Positions 1-11,620 of a stretch of 64,000 bases of DNA are shown here, one piece after another; within the stretch, counting starts at the first letter, position 1; every line of letters begins with the position of its first letter. The stretch is from positions 1 through 64,000 of the forward strand of contig JAGPYM010000051.1 of assembly GCA_020736575.1 (NCBI GenBank). Direction: 5' to 3'. The notes below the pieces were generated by a model. It was given only the letters and a program-made list of their open reading frames with translations. It was not told the origin of the DNA and ran no database searches. Origin of the DNA: Thelonectria olida. Its lineage: Eukaryota > Ascomycota > Sordariomycetes > Hypocreales > Nectriaceae. A program made the translations under genes and the position numbers.

Positions 1-1371
1 GCGATCCTAGAAGACCATGTCTACTTTTGCCACAAAGGCTTATCGGTTATATTGCTCAACGGTATGACTGCGGTATCAAGCAATCATGCGCGTTGCAAAA
101 GCCCTCATGAAGTCACTCAAGCACTATTCGGGTGTAACGATGGCCGACTGCGAGGCCCATGGGAAAATAAACCATTCCGGAAGCTTCATAAATGGATATG
201 TGCCGCTTTGCGGCAGTTTCCAGCAGAGCGTAGACTCCCGCAGAAATTTGCACGTCGACTTCAGCTTTACCTTTTTGCCTACCACTGGGTATTACCATAC
301 CCTTCGCCGGGAGGGCTAGCAACGAGAGCAAAAGATGGCAAACGCTAGTGGTTTTCGATAGATATCCAGGCCGAAAATGGAAGCGCGGTAGAAGACGCTT
401 TCCCGGAAATTGGTGCTGGGCGAGAACCCAGTGGCGGTCGGGGTATCCTGCGCCCCTCCCTTAATACCTTCGTTGGACTCAGGTGCAATGGCACTCGTGG
501 ATCGACCGCAAGCTCGGCCAAGCACTATCAGACGGAGTCTGGGAGCACCATTGTGATCAGGAGAGTTTCACATCTGACTCGATGAAGCAGCCAGGTGAGA
601 TACGGCGCAATCCTTTACGAAGAACTCGCCAGTTATCGTTCAAGGCTTAGGAAACGCCAATTCTCTTTCGACAGATGTAGCTGGTGTTGATAGCGAATCG
701 CACACCTCTACATGATGATACTACATCGAATATCTCGACACGACCGCGGCCCTGATCCCAAGTCAACTGCAAACCAACGTTAGATTTCAGATAGCCCAAC
801 GGATCGAGCAGCGTATGGAGACTTGAAACGATACGCGAAGATGTAGTGGGCTATGGCACACCGCCGCCAGCTATGCAACCGCAACTTGCCCCAAGACTGC
901 CACTAGCCAATCAACTAGACCTCGCTCCATGCCCGCTGCCAGCCTAAAGACCACTCCAACCAACTGTGCGCATACATTACACAACTTGCACCGGTCAACG
1001 GTCATCTCGACTCACAGAACATAGCAGCCGGTTAAGACGCAAATGAGGTCGACCTGCCAAGTACGCAAATCGAGAGGAGAAGGCGGCCCTCAATACTGCC
1101 TGGAGACGAGTCCAAAGACAACAAAAGGCATTCGAGCGACGCGTAGAGGAATTTAGTCAGTTCTGCCAGATCACCAGAGGGGTGTGATGAACATGAACGA
1201 TAACAACCCTAGAAATGCCGACCAATCGATGCTTTGAAGTAATGAAAAGAGGTAAATGGAATGGGAAGAAATGAATGATAGTACAGGTTCGAATGCTCAA
1301 AGCTAAAGGGAAGGAAAGGGGAATAGGAAATATCAACATTTGCAAGCTACTACTAGTGTCAGATGAAGGAG
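1..1371. other. repeat-derived spacer, no confident gene
   Basis: No gene that I can support. Short open stretches exist on both strands but none resembles a known family or shows fungal splice structure. The stretch around 1085-1165 on the plus strand reads as a basic, Gln/Arg-rich peptide and may be a transposon remnant, but it is too short to place. The block directly precedes a MITE insertion and a truncated LINE, so it is probably old repeat DNA. Confidence 0.4.
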
Positions 1372-1380
1372 GCAGGTCCA

Positions 1381-1447
1381 GGGAGCCCATAGGCTCGCGG
1401 TACCCGCGAATTTAAAATTTCACGGGTACCGCGAAAATGACTAAGCA
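1381..1447 (+). repeat. left terminal inverted repeat of the MITE
   Basis: Perfect 67-bp inverted match to 2188-2254. It starts GGGAGCCCATAGGCTCGCGG and contains an internal palindrome with two GGTACC cores about 30 bp apart. Confidence 0.9.
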
Positions 1448-1742
1448 CAGTGTATAAGAGCTAAGTTGCGAGCGATTTCTCATTTTTCACACTGGTTTCG
1501 CCTTATGAGCCTGGTTGGATGGCACCGCTGTTCAAGTGCATCAATCCAATTTAAGACATCATGCTCCTTTTCACTCGTCACTTCTTTTTGCTTATTCGGG
1601 TACACTTTGCCATAATTTCTACTTTAAGCAGGACATTTCTAGCATCTCTCTTTTACCAATACTCTATAGCGTAATTTAATGCAATACTGCGATTTTACCT
1701 CTTGAAGGGCAGGTAACGCCATTAACTAGACCCCACACATAC

Positions 1743-1944
1743 TGTTGAATAGTGGCAAAAGGAAGCTTGAAAGGCTGATAAATATTGTCATCAAAGATGA
1801 CAATTGCCACCTATTGCCACAGGCTTATCAAGCAGCTTCCAGTTGATTCTATAAAAGGCATATAAAGCTGGCTCTGAAATCTCAAGCAATAAAGAAAAAA
1901 AAAGGACAATTAATTCAATCACCAATTCACCCAAATATCTGACA
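1743..1944 (+). mobile_element. solo LTR (202 bp) nested in the MITE
   Basis: The unit begins TGTTGAATAG and ends ATCTGACA (TG..CA ends) and is flanked by the 5-bp direct repeat CATAC at 1738-1742 and 1945-1949, as expected for an LTR-retrotransposon insertion reduced to a solo LTR. It holds a TATA box (TATAAAA, 1850-1856) and an AATAAA signal (1889-1894), as a U3-R region should. A short hairpin, TTGTCATC-aaa-GATGACAA, lies at 1785-1803. A related copy lies at 40402-40627. No internal retrotransposon coding region is present. Confidence 0.85.
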
Positions 1945-2187
1945 CATACAGATTACTCATTGCAAGTTCCAAAATTGGCTAGGACAAGCAGCAAGGGTAC
2001 AGGCTGCTGTCCCTAGATGGCTATCGCTGGGCAATATTCTGCTACTGATATCACGGCTGAGACTTAGTCCGATATCGAAAAATAAATCAGACTACCGTCA
2101 AGTGCGTGTTGCAACTCTGTTAATGTATTAAATCAGTATGCGCGTTAAGATTATATTGCAATAGAGTATCCTGAGGTGCGAAACTTA

Positions 2188-2254
2188 TGCTTAGTCATTT
2201 TCGCGGTACCCGTGAAATTTTAAATTCGCGGGTACCGCGAGCCTATGGGCTCCC
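2188..2254 (-). repeat. right terminal inverted repeat of the MITE
   Basis: Exact reverse complement of 1381-1447; it ends at the 9-bp target duplication GCAGGTCCA (2255-2263). Confidence 0.9.
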
Positions 2255-2510
2255 GCAGGTCCAGCCGAGATGACTAAGGAACTTTAGATGGGAAGGGAGA
2301 CAATTACCCCGCATCTACAGCCTCAAGGCAGACAGAAGAACAGATTGAACACAATAAAAAATGAATCAACTGAACCGCCTGACTTTAAGGCCTTTATTAT
2401 CATATTAATCGTATGAATTATATTACTACTAAACCCATCTTTCGGACCGGCCCTTCTTATCTTACGGATCTGACACATCCATAATGGATACATATCCATC
2501 CATACCACCG
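2255..2510 (+). repeat. diverged dispersed repeat, copy A
   Basis: Aligns by eye with 11620-11840: blocks around GCAGGTCCAGCCGAGATGAC and around 2413-2490 (gaattatattactac, ttcggac) recur in the same order there with many substitutions. The left end of copy A is the stretch just before the MITE (about 1345-1380), so the MITE interrupts it. The family is unidentified. Confidence 0.5.
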
Positions 2511-2668
2511 CCGTGATCTTAGTCATCATCCACATCAATTCCATATCCTCGGATGTGTAGTGGAGTGTAGTGGCTTTGAACCCTGCAACCAAGTAAAGTA
2601 AAGGGCTCTAGTCAACCAAGCCGAGTAAGGGGGTCAAATTTTGGTTTATTTGGTTGATGGACACACTG

Positions 2669-3319
2669 GAGGAGATGCAAAAGAAGGAGGGCCGACAGGA
2701 CTGGAGGTGCGCAGCCGTGGTGAAGGACGCGAGGAACACAGACCGCATCAAGGTGATCTGTAGAGATGAGGCGGAGATGCAGCTCGTCAAGGAGACAGCA
2801 GAGAGGACGGCGGTCAAGGGTGCGAGAGTACTCAGGGACCAACTCTACCCGGTCAAGGTAGACGGTGCGAACCGTACGGCAGTACTAGACTCGGACGGCA
2901 ATATACTACCAGGAGCGGTGGAGGCACTGGGCAGGGAGAACGAGGTGACGATCACCAAGATCCACTGGCTCAGCGATAGGGAGAACGGAAAGACGTACGG
3001 GTCAATGGTGATCTACGTGACGAAAGGAAACGATGCGAAGCGACTTCTCGAGGAGGGATACTTTCACCTGGCCGGGGAGTCGGCCAACACCAACGTCTTT
3101 GAGCGGCGTCAAGGACCAGTTCAGTGCTACAAGTGCTGGAACACTGGTCACAAAGCATTCGCGTGCGAGAAGCAGCAAGTATGCGGAAGGTGCGCGCAGC
3201 AAGGACACCAACACAGGCAATGCCAAGTAACAGAGCCATCATGTGCTACCTGCGGAGGGCCGCACGAAGCTTTCAGCCGAAACTGCCGGGCACGGAATGG
3301 ACAGGGCGGTACCTACTAA
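2669..3319 (+). pseudogene. LINE-1 ORF1 (gag-like) C-terminal fragment
   Basis: About 216 codons of the ORF1 C-terminal half: an RNA-binding-type domain followed by three cysteine knuckles near the end (CYKCWNTGHKAFAC type, CGRCAQQGHQHRQC, CATCGGPHEAFSRNC). The N-terminal coiled-coil part present in the full-length copies is missing because of 5' truncation. The ATG at 2654 lies in flanking DNA and is not the native start. The stop at 3317-3319 overlaps the beginning of ORF2 by 23 bp, as in the related copy. Confidence 0.85.
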
Positions 3320-6300
3320 ACTGCAAATATTCCAACTCAACCTACGAAAGAGAGACGTGGTCCAACTAAGTATGATGAACGACCGGGACCTTCAGCAGTA
3401 CGCTGTTGCCGAACCATACGCACGAACCATTGACGGTGCGGTGGTGACGACACCGAACAGCCATAGCAACTGGATCAAGATGATACCAACGCAGATGCAT
3501 GATGAGCAGTGGCCGATCCGTAGTATGCTATGGATTCGACGAGACATAGAGGCGGAACAGATTCCGATACCATCAGCAGACCTAACGGGGGCGGTGCTGC
3601 GACTCCCTGACAGGGATGTGCTGGTGATCTCGGTATATGTGGAGGGGAAGAACGAAGAGGCGCTGCTGGCCACAATGGAGATGTTGCATCACCAAGTGAC
3701 GACGTTCCGCAACGCAACAGGGAGAAGGACGGACGTGATCCTAGCGGGCGACTTCAATCGTCACGACCACCTCTGGGGAGGAGAAGACGTGACAGGCAGG
3801 AGACAAGGCGAGGCAGAGCCGATTATCAGTCTCATGGAGGAGCACAGCTTGCTCAGCCTTCTCCCCGGGGGACGAAGACGTGGGAGAACTCGGAGCACTC
3901 AAGTACGATAGACTTGATACTGGCGTCGGCCGGGTTGGCTGAGGAGATGGTAACATGCGGGACCCACCCAACGGAACATGGTTCAGACCACAGAGCAATC
4001 CGAACCGAGTTCGACCTCAGTGTGCCAGAAAGGAGGACCAGCGAACGACGACTGTTCAAGAAGGCACCGTGGACAGCGATCAGAGAAAGGGTGGAGGAAA
4101 GGCTCCGATGGCTGCCATGGGATGAAGACGTGCAGACCCAAACGGACATGCTCATGGGAGTTGTGCTCGAAGCAACCGACAAACTCGTGCCACTAGCAAA
4201 GCCATCCCCGTACGCGAGGAGGTGGTGGACAACAGACCTAACCCGGCTTCGACGGGCGTACACGTACTGGAGGAACCAGGCGAGATCACAACGTCGAAGA
4301 AGTCAACGGTCGCCAGATCTGGAACAGAGAGCCAAAGAAGCAGGCAAAGGATACCATGACGCGATCAGGAAACAGAAGAAGGCACACTGGGATGACTTTC
4401 TCGCGGACGGAGCCAATATTTGGCAGTCGGCAAGATACCTCAAGCCCGGAGGCGATGCCATGAGCGACAAGATCCCGCCGCTCAAGAGACCAGATGGAAC
4501 AAAGACAAAGGACAAGGCAGAGCAGGCAGAGGAGCTGCTTAGCGCTTTCTTCCCACCACTGCCGGCCGTCATCGAAGATGAAGGGACCCGTCCCCGCCGG
4601 ATGGAGGTGGACATGCCGAACATAACCCTGGACGAGGTGGAGCAGAAAGTCATGGAGGCCAAAGCATGGAGAGCACCCGGGGAAGACGGCTTACCAGCGA
4701 TGGTATGGAAACAACTTTGGCTAGTGGTCTAAGACCGGGTACTATACTTATTCCGAACGTCATTGATAGATGGAGTACTGCCGGACCAGTGGAGAAGCGC
4801 CAAGATCATCCCGCTCAAGAAACCAGACAAGGGCGACTACGCGATCGCCAAGGCATGGCGACCCATCTCACTATTGTCGACGCTGGGTAAGATTCTCGAG
4901 GCGGTCGTGGCGGACAGGATTTCGTACGCCGTCGAGACGTTCGGACTCCTACCCACAAACCACTTTGGAGCAAGAAAACGGAGGTCGACAGAACAAGCAC
5001 TCCTGCTCCTGCAGGAACAAATCTACAGGGCGTGGAGAAACCGCAAGGTGGTTAGTCTGATCAGCTTCGATGTCAAAGGCGCATACAACGGCGTATTCAA
5101 GGATCGACTTTTGCAGAGACTGGAGGCCAGAGGCATACCACGGTGGCTGGTCAAATGGATCGATGCTTTCTGCTCAAATCGCACAGCGAGCATCGTAGTG
5201 AACGACTACACGTCGGAGCGACAGCCGCTACCCCAAGCGGGCCTTCCGCAGGGGTCGCCGCTGTCGCCGGTGCTGTTCCTGTTTTTCAACGCGGATCTGG
5301 TACAGAGTAGAATCAACTCAACGGGCGGCTCGATGGCATTCGTCGACGACTACTCGGCCTGGGTGACGGGGCCAACGGCGGAGACAAACAGAGCGGGCAT
5401 TCAAGCCATCATAGACAGGGCACTGGAATGGGAAAGACGGAGCGGTGCAACATTCGAAGGCGACAAGACAACCATCATACACTTCACGCGCAATGCCGAG
5501 CGCACCAGCGACACGCCATTCGTGATCAAAGGAAAAGAGGTCAGACCGACACAAAGCGCCAAGATCCTGGGAGTGGTGATGGATGCGAAGCTACGGTACA
5601 AGGAACATATGGCCAGAGCAGCAGCCAAGGGCCTGTCGGCGGCCATGTGCCTGAGGAGGCTCAAGATGCCATCACCTCAGACAGCAAGGCAGCTCTTCAC
5701 GGCTACGGTGGCACCAACCATGGACTATGCCTCCACCGTATGGGCGCATGCGTGCAGGGTAAGAGAACTGAGCTGGTTGAACAGAGCGCAGAAAGTAGGG
5801 GCGCAAGCGATCACCGGCGCCTTCCGAACGGCAGCGACGGCGGTGTTGGAAGTAGAGGTAAGCATCCCAACGATAGGGGAACGGCATGCCCGAGCCGGCA
5901 CTAAGCTCTGGATCAACCTGCACACCCTACCAAAGACGCACCCACTCGTGGGTCTCAAGATGTCAAGCAGCCGGAGATACCTGTCTCCGATGAAGAAGCT
6001 CGCGCTGGCACCAGACGGGAACACAGTTGAGCGAATGGAAACAATCCAGGCATACACACTACCACCATGGCACAGCCGCCTACCCATCGGGTACGACCTC
6101 GACCGAGATATGGCGACAGAAACCGCCAACAGGATGGAGGGCATCCTGGTGGCAACCAGTGCTTCTGAGAAGGCAGGAAGGGTAGGCATGGGCGGCGTCG
6201 TTCGTGATACTCTGAGCAACAGACCGGACGAAGTGGTGGCTAGGTACTCGATCGCGATCGGCTCGAGAGACGATCAGAACGTGTACACAGCAGAGCTGGG

Positions 6301-7069
6301 AGCTATCGCGATGGCGCTGAGATGCATGCCGGATGGACTTCAACATCGACAGTTGACGATTATGACGAGCAGCCGATCAGCACTGCAAGTGATCGCGCGG
6401 CCGCAACAGCAGTCGGGACAATGTACCGTCCAGGAGATCCATAGGCATGCCGAACGACTCCAGAAGAGTGGCAACATCGTCAAAATGCTGTGGGTACCAG
6501 CCGGAGACAAGGACTTTCCGATGGGCAGCGAGGCAAAGACGGAAGCGCGAAGAGCCGCACGAGGAAGATAGAGACCTGAGAAACCAACATACCAAGCGCG
6601 TTCCACACGGATGAGACTAGCGATCGCACAGCAACAGCGGCAGAAGATCCTGCCCGATGGGGTCGGAAAGTACGCGAAGCGAATCGACAGAGCGTTACCA
6701 GGTACACACACGCGCGCCCTGTATGATGGATTGAAGAGGCGCGAAGCAGACATGCTCTCCCAGCTTCGCACGGGAATGGCTAGGATCAACAGCTACCTGC
6801 ACAGGATTGGAGCAGCAGAATCGGACCGATGCAACTGTGGACGAGCAGCAGAAACGATGGACCATTTTCTATTCCGGTGCACGAAATGGGACACGCAGCG
6901 AGAAGGCATGCGACAAGTCGGACAAACAATGATGGGAAACCTCTCGTTCTTTTTGGGCGGAAAGACAGCATCGGATGGACCTAAATGGACACCTCACCTA
7001 CAGGCGGTGCGGGCGGCGATTAAGTTCGCCATGGACACGGGGAGACTTGCTGCAAACCAGACTAGATAA
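3297..7069 (+). pseudogene. LINE-1 ORF2 (endonuclease/reverse transcriptase), broken
   Basis: Domain order: APE-like endonuclease (AGDFNRHD; later GSDHRAI), reverse transcriptase (GLPQGSPLSP; catalytic FVDD in AFVDDYSAW), a degenerate RNase H-like region and a C-terminal CCHC finger (CNCGRAAETMDHFLFRC). Lesions: a 1-nt deletion near 3862 moves the frame; a TAA at 4730-4732 replaces a Gln codon (CAA in the minus-strand copy); a TAG lies at 6569-6571 in the linker after the RNase H region. There is also a 6-nt in-frame loss near 3408. The start at 3297 is the ATG that overlaps ORF1. CAA-to-TAA is a C-to-T change at CpA, compatible with mild RIP or ordinary deamination. Confidence 0.9.
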
Positions 7070-7359
7070 CTTACTAACTAACCACGTTTAGCGGCCAAAT
7101 CTGGCGATACTAACACCAAACAGCCTCAAGTTGGCAGACCATGCTTCAGCTGCTGAAGATAGGATGCTGAACACTTGGAGATATTGGCCTTCAAGCAGGC
7201 ATGTCACATCAGAGTCAAGCGAGGCGAGACCAATCAGTGGACGAGGAAGAATGTGGGGCTTCTGGGTGATCTCGATCAATCGTTAGAACTGAAAATAGTT
7301 TAGCGTCATGGCCCTATGAGGCTTGGTCCTCCCGGGCGTAATAAATTTCATTCATTCAT
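7070..7359 (+). other. LINE-1 3' UTR and tail
   Basis: Conserved with the 3' ends at 21552-21831 and 47924-48220. It contains a small perfect hairpin, CTTCAGCTGCTGAAG, and ends CCCGGGCGTAATAAAT followed by a CATT-type repeat tail. AATAAA sits immediately before the tail. Confidence 0.8.
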
Positions 7360-7365
7360 ACACTG

Positions 7366-8772
7366 TTCTCCAAATGCCCGCCCTTGGACCCACTCACTCA
7401 TCTGCACGATTTGCGAGTAGCCCACGACGAGCATCATACTAACCCCGACCTCTCTCACGATTCTTCGAACACTCTCGGCTCCATGCCTTGACCATGACTT
7501 TTTCCATTAATGCTCCCCAGTATCTGCCGAATAGCATGCATCCGCCAGCTCAACACATGTCCCCCTTATCGAGGCCAGGCTTTCCCGGCTCTACGGCGGC
7601 TGTGGAGATATTTTCCCACCCCACAGCTTCTCAGTGGTCGTTGTCCGACCTTTGGACGTAAGGACGTGTCTGGATTCTCGGCGAAGGATGTCGCTGGGGA
7701 AGCTATCAAGACTGGCGTTGGCAATCTCCTCTTTTATCTTCAGTCTGCCATGATCAAGTTGGACTTACCCCTGGCCGGCCCCGGTCCTCGTCTGTGCCTG
7801 TCATCGCGTGAATTGCTCGAAGTCGCTCTTCTTCGTACCTGGCACTCAATGTCTTCCCGTGGTATGTCAGGTCCTCATCCTTAATGAGGACGAAAGGCAT
7901 AGAGGAGAACCACATTTTGCGGTGTTCGTGACGTCTTGGTGGTGATATTGCCTGCGTTTGGTCATACGAACGGCCCTGAGGGAAGCCGGCACATCCGTTC
8001 GAATATACTGTTAAAAGATGGACGGCGTACGTGTCGTTATAGACAAGTCTCTAAGAAAACACGTAAAATACAATACACACACCAATATAGAAGCTTCCCC
8101 TAGACACATCACGATCCATCGCTCGTCGTGTGATCATGAAAGGACCCCCAGCTGCAGGACCTCCCGCGAGGTTTGATCATGTCCCCACTACGAAATAGTC
8201 TCGATCGTGGCGTTGACCAATAAGGTCTTACGGAGTGCTCCGTAGTGCCCTGGTATACGGGTTTATCGCCGATCAAGTGGTGCCTGAGACAAAAGCCTCA
8301 TTGGTTTGAGCCATCTCATCGAGGCGCTTCGGAGGGGCTGTTTCATCAAGGCGAAGCGGGGTTGGTCCTTGGCATCTTTTATTAAATGGCAGCTACGTAA
8401 CGATTGCCCGCTTCTGAAACGAGAAAAAAAGAAGGGGGAGGGTTTATTTTTTGCGTACATAAATCCCCTTCGATGAGAAGTCAAAACCCACACACCTGCT
8501 GATGCCGACTGGATATGACGCGCTATACTTTGATGACGTATGAGAGAGTGAAGGTATATTAGAGCTCTATCGCGAGCTGGCCCTGGATAAGGGGTTTTCA
8601 TTTCACGACTTTTAGAATTCCTATTTTTTGAGCTAGGAGAAGAGAGATAACGTTACGGTCAGCTGCCCTTGATACCGATTCAAGCAGCTTATGTAGGGTT
8701 ACTTTGACACCCATCGATTGCGACTACATATCATCACGAAGAACGAGGGTTCACCCTCAAACTTAACATCCG
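7366..8772. other. intergenic, no supported gene
   Basis: I see no gene. An open stretch at 7510-7884 (124 codons) has no recognisable similarity. The part nearest 8772 is the presumed promoter of the alpha/beta hydrolase gene. Confidence 0.5.
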
Positions 8773-10406
8773 ATGCCTCTTTTCTCTTCGAGGCAAGATA
8801 ATAGGCCGGAGGAGGATGGCCAGGAACCAGAGGACGCGGATCAGGCCCCTCCCCCAGACGAGCACACCCGCTTGCTGCCGAACCGGGGGAACTCACGCCG
8901 AGGAAACCTCTTGGCGCCGGATGACCCTGCTGTGTCGCCATACAACCTCTGGAGCATCCGGGCTCTACGGTATTCGACGATTGGGTTTACGTTGGTGACG
9001 CTGGTGTGGTGGATCTTGCTGTTGGTGTCTATGTTTGCCACGCCACCCGGCTTCCAGATGAGGGGGAGCATGTTCCAGTCGTTTGGGTATGCGAACTTAA
9101 CGTTGGCGAATTTACTATTTACGTTAATGTTTTTCGGTGTGCCCGCGAAAGCTGTTAGGATACTGGTTATGTCTATGTCGGTAAGTTTTATAATGCTTTT
9201 ACAGGATGATGGAAACTTAGTATCTAACATGGGGGTGGGGGATAGGCTGTCCTTGTGCTTGATATGATCCTCATCTTGTCAGTTCAAGAGACTCGATATG
9301 AAGAAGGATGGGTTGGAGCAGTCAGTGTCATCTGGGCACTGTTTATGAGTCTATGGACCCTGCTGGTGGATCACACGGTGAAATGGGGCAAGGCAGAGGA
9401 GGAAGAGCGATTGACAGGGCGCGCTGAGACGAGGCGAAACCTCGTAGAATGGACAGAGGTGATGGTCTCTACGGTGGTATGGTCCACGATGTGCATCGCG
9501 TTGTTCCTCGTGACCCTAACTATCATCTTACGAGCAGTTGACGCCGGCGTGGCACCTCCCGGAAAGCTATATTGGGTTGACAGCCATAAGTACCGAGTAC
9601 ATGTGCACTGTCACGGAAACAAGACCGAAGATAAACCTACGGTGCTCTTTGAGGGAGGCGAGCGGACGGTGGAGTATTCGTTCTGGGACTTTGCCGAGAA
9701 TGCTCTCAGAAATGAGTCCTTCCCGCGGTACTGTTTCACGGATAGACCCGGGTTTGGCTGGTCTGATACATCACCATCTCCTTCTTCAGCTGGATTTGTT
9801 GTCGATATACTGAGCGAGGCGCTGGCAAATGCAGGAGAAAACGGTCCTTGGGTACTGGCGAGCGCCGGCATCGGGTCAATCTACTCACGAGTCTTTTCCG
9901 CACGTCATGGAGATGCTATCAAAGGCCTTGTGCTAGTTGATCCGCTGCACGAAGACCTCCTCGCCAAGGTTGGTCGGCCGGGAACGGGATTCCTGCTCTG
10001 GCTTCGGGGCGCCATCTCCCCGCTCGGACTGGACCGTGTCCCAGAGGCCATCTTCCGGGGCCGAACCAGTCGGGACCGAGTATACGGGCGGTCAGCCTAT
10101 CAGGGCGGCAAGTACATCCTGGCCAAGCTCCAAGAGAACTGGGTCGCGGCGTCCATTACACGACGAGATGCGCAGACTAGCCGGGCCATACAGGATAAGC
10201 AGACACCGCTGGTGGTGATTAGCTCTGGGAAGCATACCAAGGCGAGCCGTCAGTGGGAGGAGAAGCAGCGGGATCTGACGAAGTTGACGGAGAAGCTCCG
10301 GAGTTGGGACATTGTAGACGGGGCGCCGCACGAGGTGTGGAGTACGTTTGAGGGAAGGGAAAAAATTGAGAAGAGGTTGAAGGAGCTGGTGCATGCACGA
10401 TCATGA
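8773..10406 (+). CDS. membrane-anchored alpha/beta-hydrolase-fold protein
   Basis: Two exons, 8773-9180 and 9246-10406, separated by a 65-nt GT..AG phase-0 intron, give about 522 residues. The N-terminus is hydrophilic and Pro/Glu-rich, followed by several membrane segments (about residues 70-95, 105-130, 150-190, 225-250). The C-terminal half is an alpha/beta-hydrolase-type region: TVLFEGGE, FTDRPGFGWSD, a nucleophile-elbow-like LASAGIGSIYSR, VLVDPLHEDLL and a late conserved His (APHEVW). The elbow lacks a clean GxSxG, so catalytic activity is uncertain. Fungal homologues are generally called integral membrane hydrolases of unknown substrate. The ATG at 8773 opens the frame with a plausible N-terminus. 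No lesion seen. Confidence 0.85.
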
Positions 10407-11250
10407 GCATGAGAGAAAGTATGAGCAGGATTCGTGGATGACGTCTGCCGTTAGTTGGAATAGCCCCTGAGCAGATCCCCACAGGATCCAGCATCCTCTT
10501 GTGAGAAAGCAAACTCAACTCCATTACCCTATGACAGCTCCTTGGGGAGCGCATATTCAGGGCATTATTACGACTTGAGCGAGGAGGATTAAAAGTTCAA
10601 TTACTTACTGTTCCTATGGTATTTCCACAAGCATATTGCGCTGATCTGTTTGCGACCTAATCCCCTCCATATTAGAAAACTTGATGTCTCAATCATCCCC
10701 AGGCTAGCCCTCCTCGCTGCAGTCCTCGTCTACGCCATCTAGTCCGGGTATACACCCCCTCTCTGTATCAACGGCAGTCGAACGGGAGGCCACATATGGG
10801 GCAATGGCACGCTCCAAACCTTTTCCGGCCAGGAGTTTCGCTTATAGCCGTTCGCTGCTCCCGCATTTCATCACGCGCTAGATACCACACAATTTATAGA
10901 GAGGGGGGCGGTACAGGATGAGGTCAGACAAACCTTTGCTTCTATTGACTGGGCAGATATATGATCTAAACATTTCATTATCTTTATCTTGTAAAGCTTT
11001 TGTAACCATCTTAAACGCCTAATGTTTGAGGAAACGCGATCCCCTGGGTCACGAGCTCGGGTTCCACCTCCGTAGCAAGAGGAAGATCTAGTATCAGGGG
11101 CGGGAACTAAGCGCTCATCATGCTAGCATAAGGATGTGGCCTCAGCCAGCCCCCGCTCGCCCCAAGGACCCTTTTGGATGTAGCTGGGCATGACTGGCAC
11201 CAAGATGCTGACATCATGGAATGCTTTGGCCAATCGCTATCACAAGAAAG
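10407..11250. other. intergenic, no supported gene
   Basis: 3' flank of the hydrolase gene and AT-richer spacer. No ORF of interest. Its right edge approaches the Ca2+-ATPase relic, and decayed ATPase sequence may extend into it. Confidence 0.45.
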
Positions 11251-11620
11251 GATCCCCACGCCGTCCAGAACCTTAGTCCCGGAGATGATAAAAGGGTCCA
11301 AGTTCTTGAGCTTCGGTGCCTCCTCGTGAGTCAGACTCTCCCGTGGCAGAAGACTCATCACAACTCAAAGATAGCCCCGTGGACATCAATTCACGAGCAC
11401 TTTGCTGAGTAAGCCGTCAATTCAATCCACAAACCCTGATATTGACGTGGATGGATTGATTCCCTGCCCTGGCGCTCCTTCTGCCAGTCATTCACATCGC
11501 CAACCACGACGACGATTGCAATGGCGACAATGATGGCCACGCCTTCAACCCACTCAACCTTTGCTCCTACATGGTGTGTCTGGCTAAATGTTTGGTACAG
11601 CCCTAGGGCAAGTGAGGGTG
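11251..11620 (-). pseudogene. relic of a PMC1-type P-type Ca2+-ATPase
   Basis: On the minus strand, short conserved blocks of vacuolar/plasma-membrane Ca2+-ATPases appear in the right order but in different frames: SLALGLYQTF then WVEGVAIIVAIAIVVVVG and NDWQKERQ (second membrane hairpin), CDESSATGESD (actuator-domain TGES loop), then LKNLDPFIISGTKVLDGVG. Several hundred residues are missing on both sides (no DKTGT phosphorylation site), and frames change between blocks. It is a decayed internal fragment, not a gene. It lies 2.1 kb from a vacuolar Ca2+/H+ exchanger gene. Confidence 0.8.

Larger units (their letters stand above)
1381..2254. mobile_element. MULE-like MITE with 67-bp terminal inverted repeats
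   Basis: The 67 bases at 1381-1447 are the exact reverse complement of 2188-2254. The element is flanked by a perfect 9-bp direct repeat, GCAGGTCCA, at 1372-1380 and 2255-2263. Long inverted repeats with 9-bp target duplications are the signature of Mutator-like elements. The 874-bp interior has no transposase ORF, so this is a non-autonomous copy. Each inverted repeat is itself nearly palindromic around a TTTAAA centre (arms containing CGCGGTACCCG), so each end could fold as a hairpin. A solo LTR sits inside, which makes the MITE older than the LTR insertion. Confidence 0.85.
2669..7359 (+). mobile_element. Tad-like non-LTR retrotransposon, 5'-truncated (LINE-1)
   Basis: The copy starts inside ORF1, at the point where its match to the two other LINE copies in the window begins, and runs to a short CATT-type tail after the 3' UTR. 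A 6-bp direct repeat, ACACTG, flanks it at 2663-2668 and 7360-7365, which fits target-primed insertion with 5' truncation. It belongs to the same subfamily as the minus-strand copy at 44-47.8 kb and is more distant from the copy at 16-21.8 kb. ORF2 carries one frameshift and two stops, so the copy is dead. Confidence 0.9.

Noticed and set aside
9181..9204. Very short 24-nt intron GTAAGT..ACAG in the alpha/beta hydrolase gene
   Set aside because: Too short; using the AG at 9244-9245 gives a 65-nt phase-0 intron and restores the family sequence.
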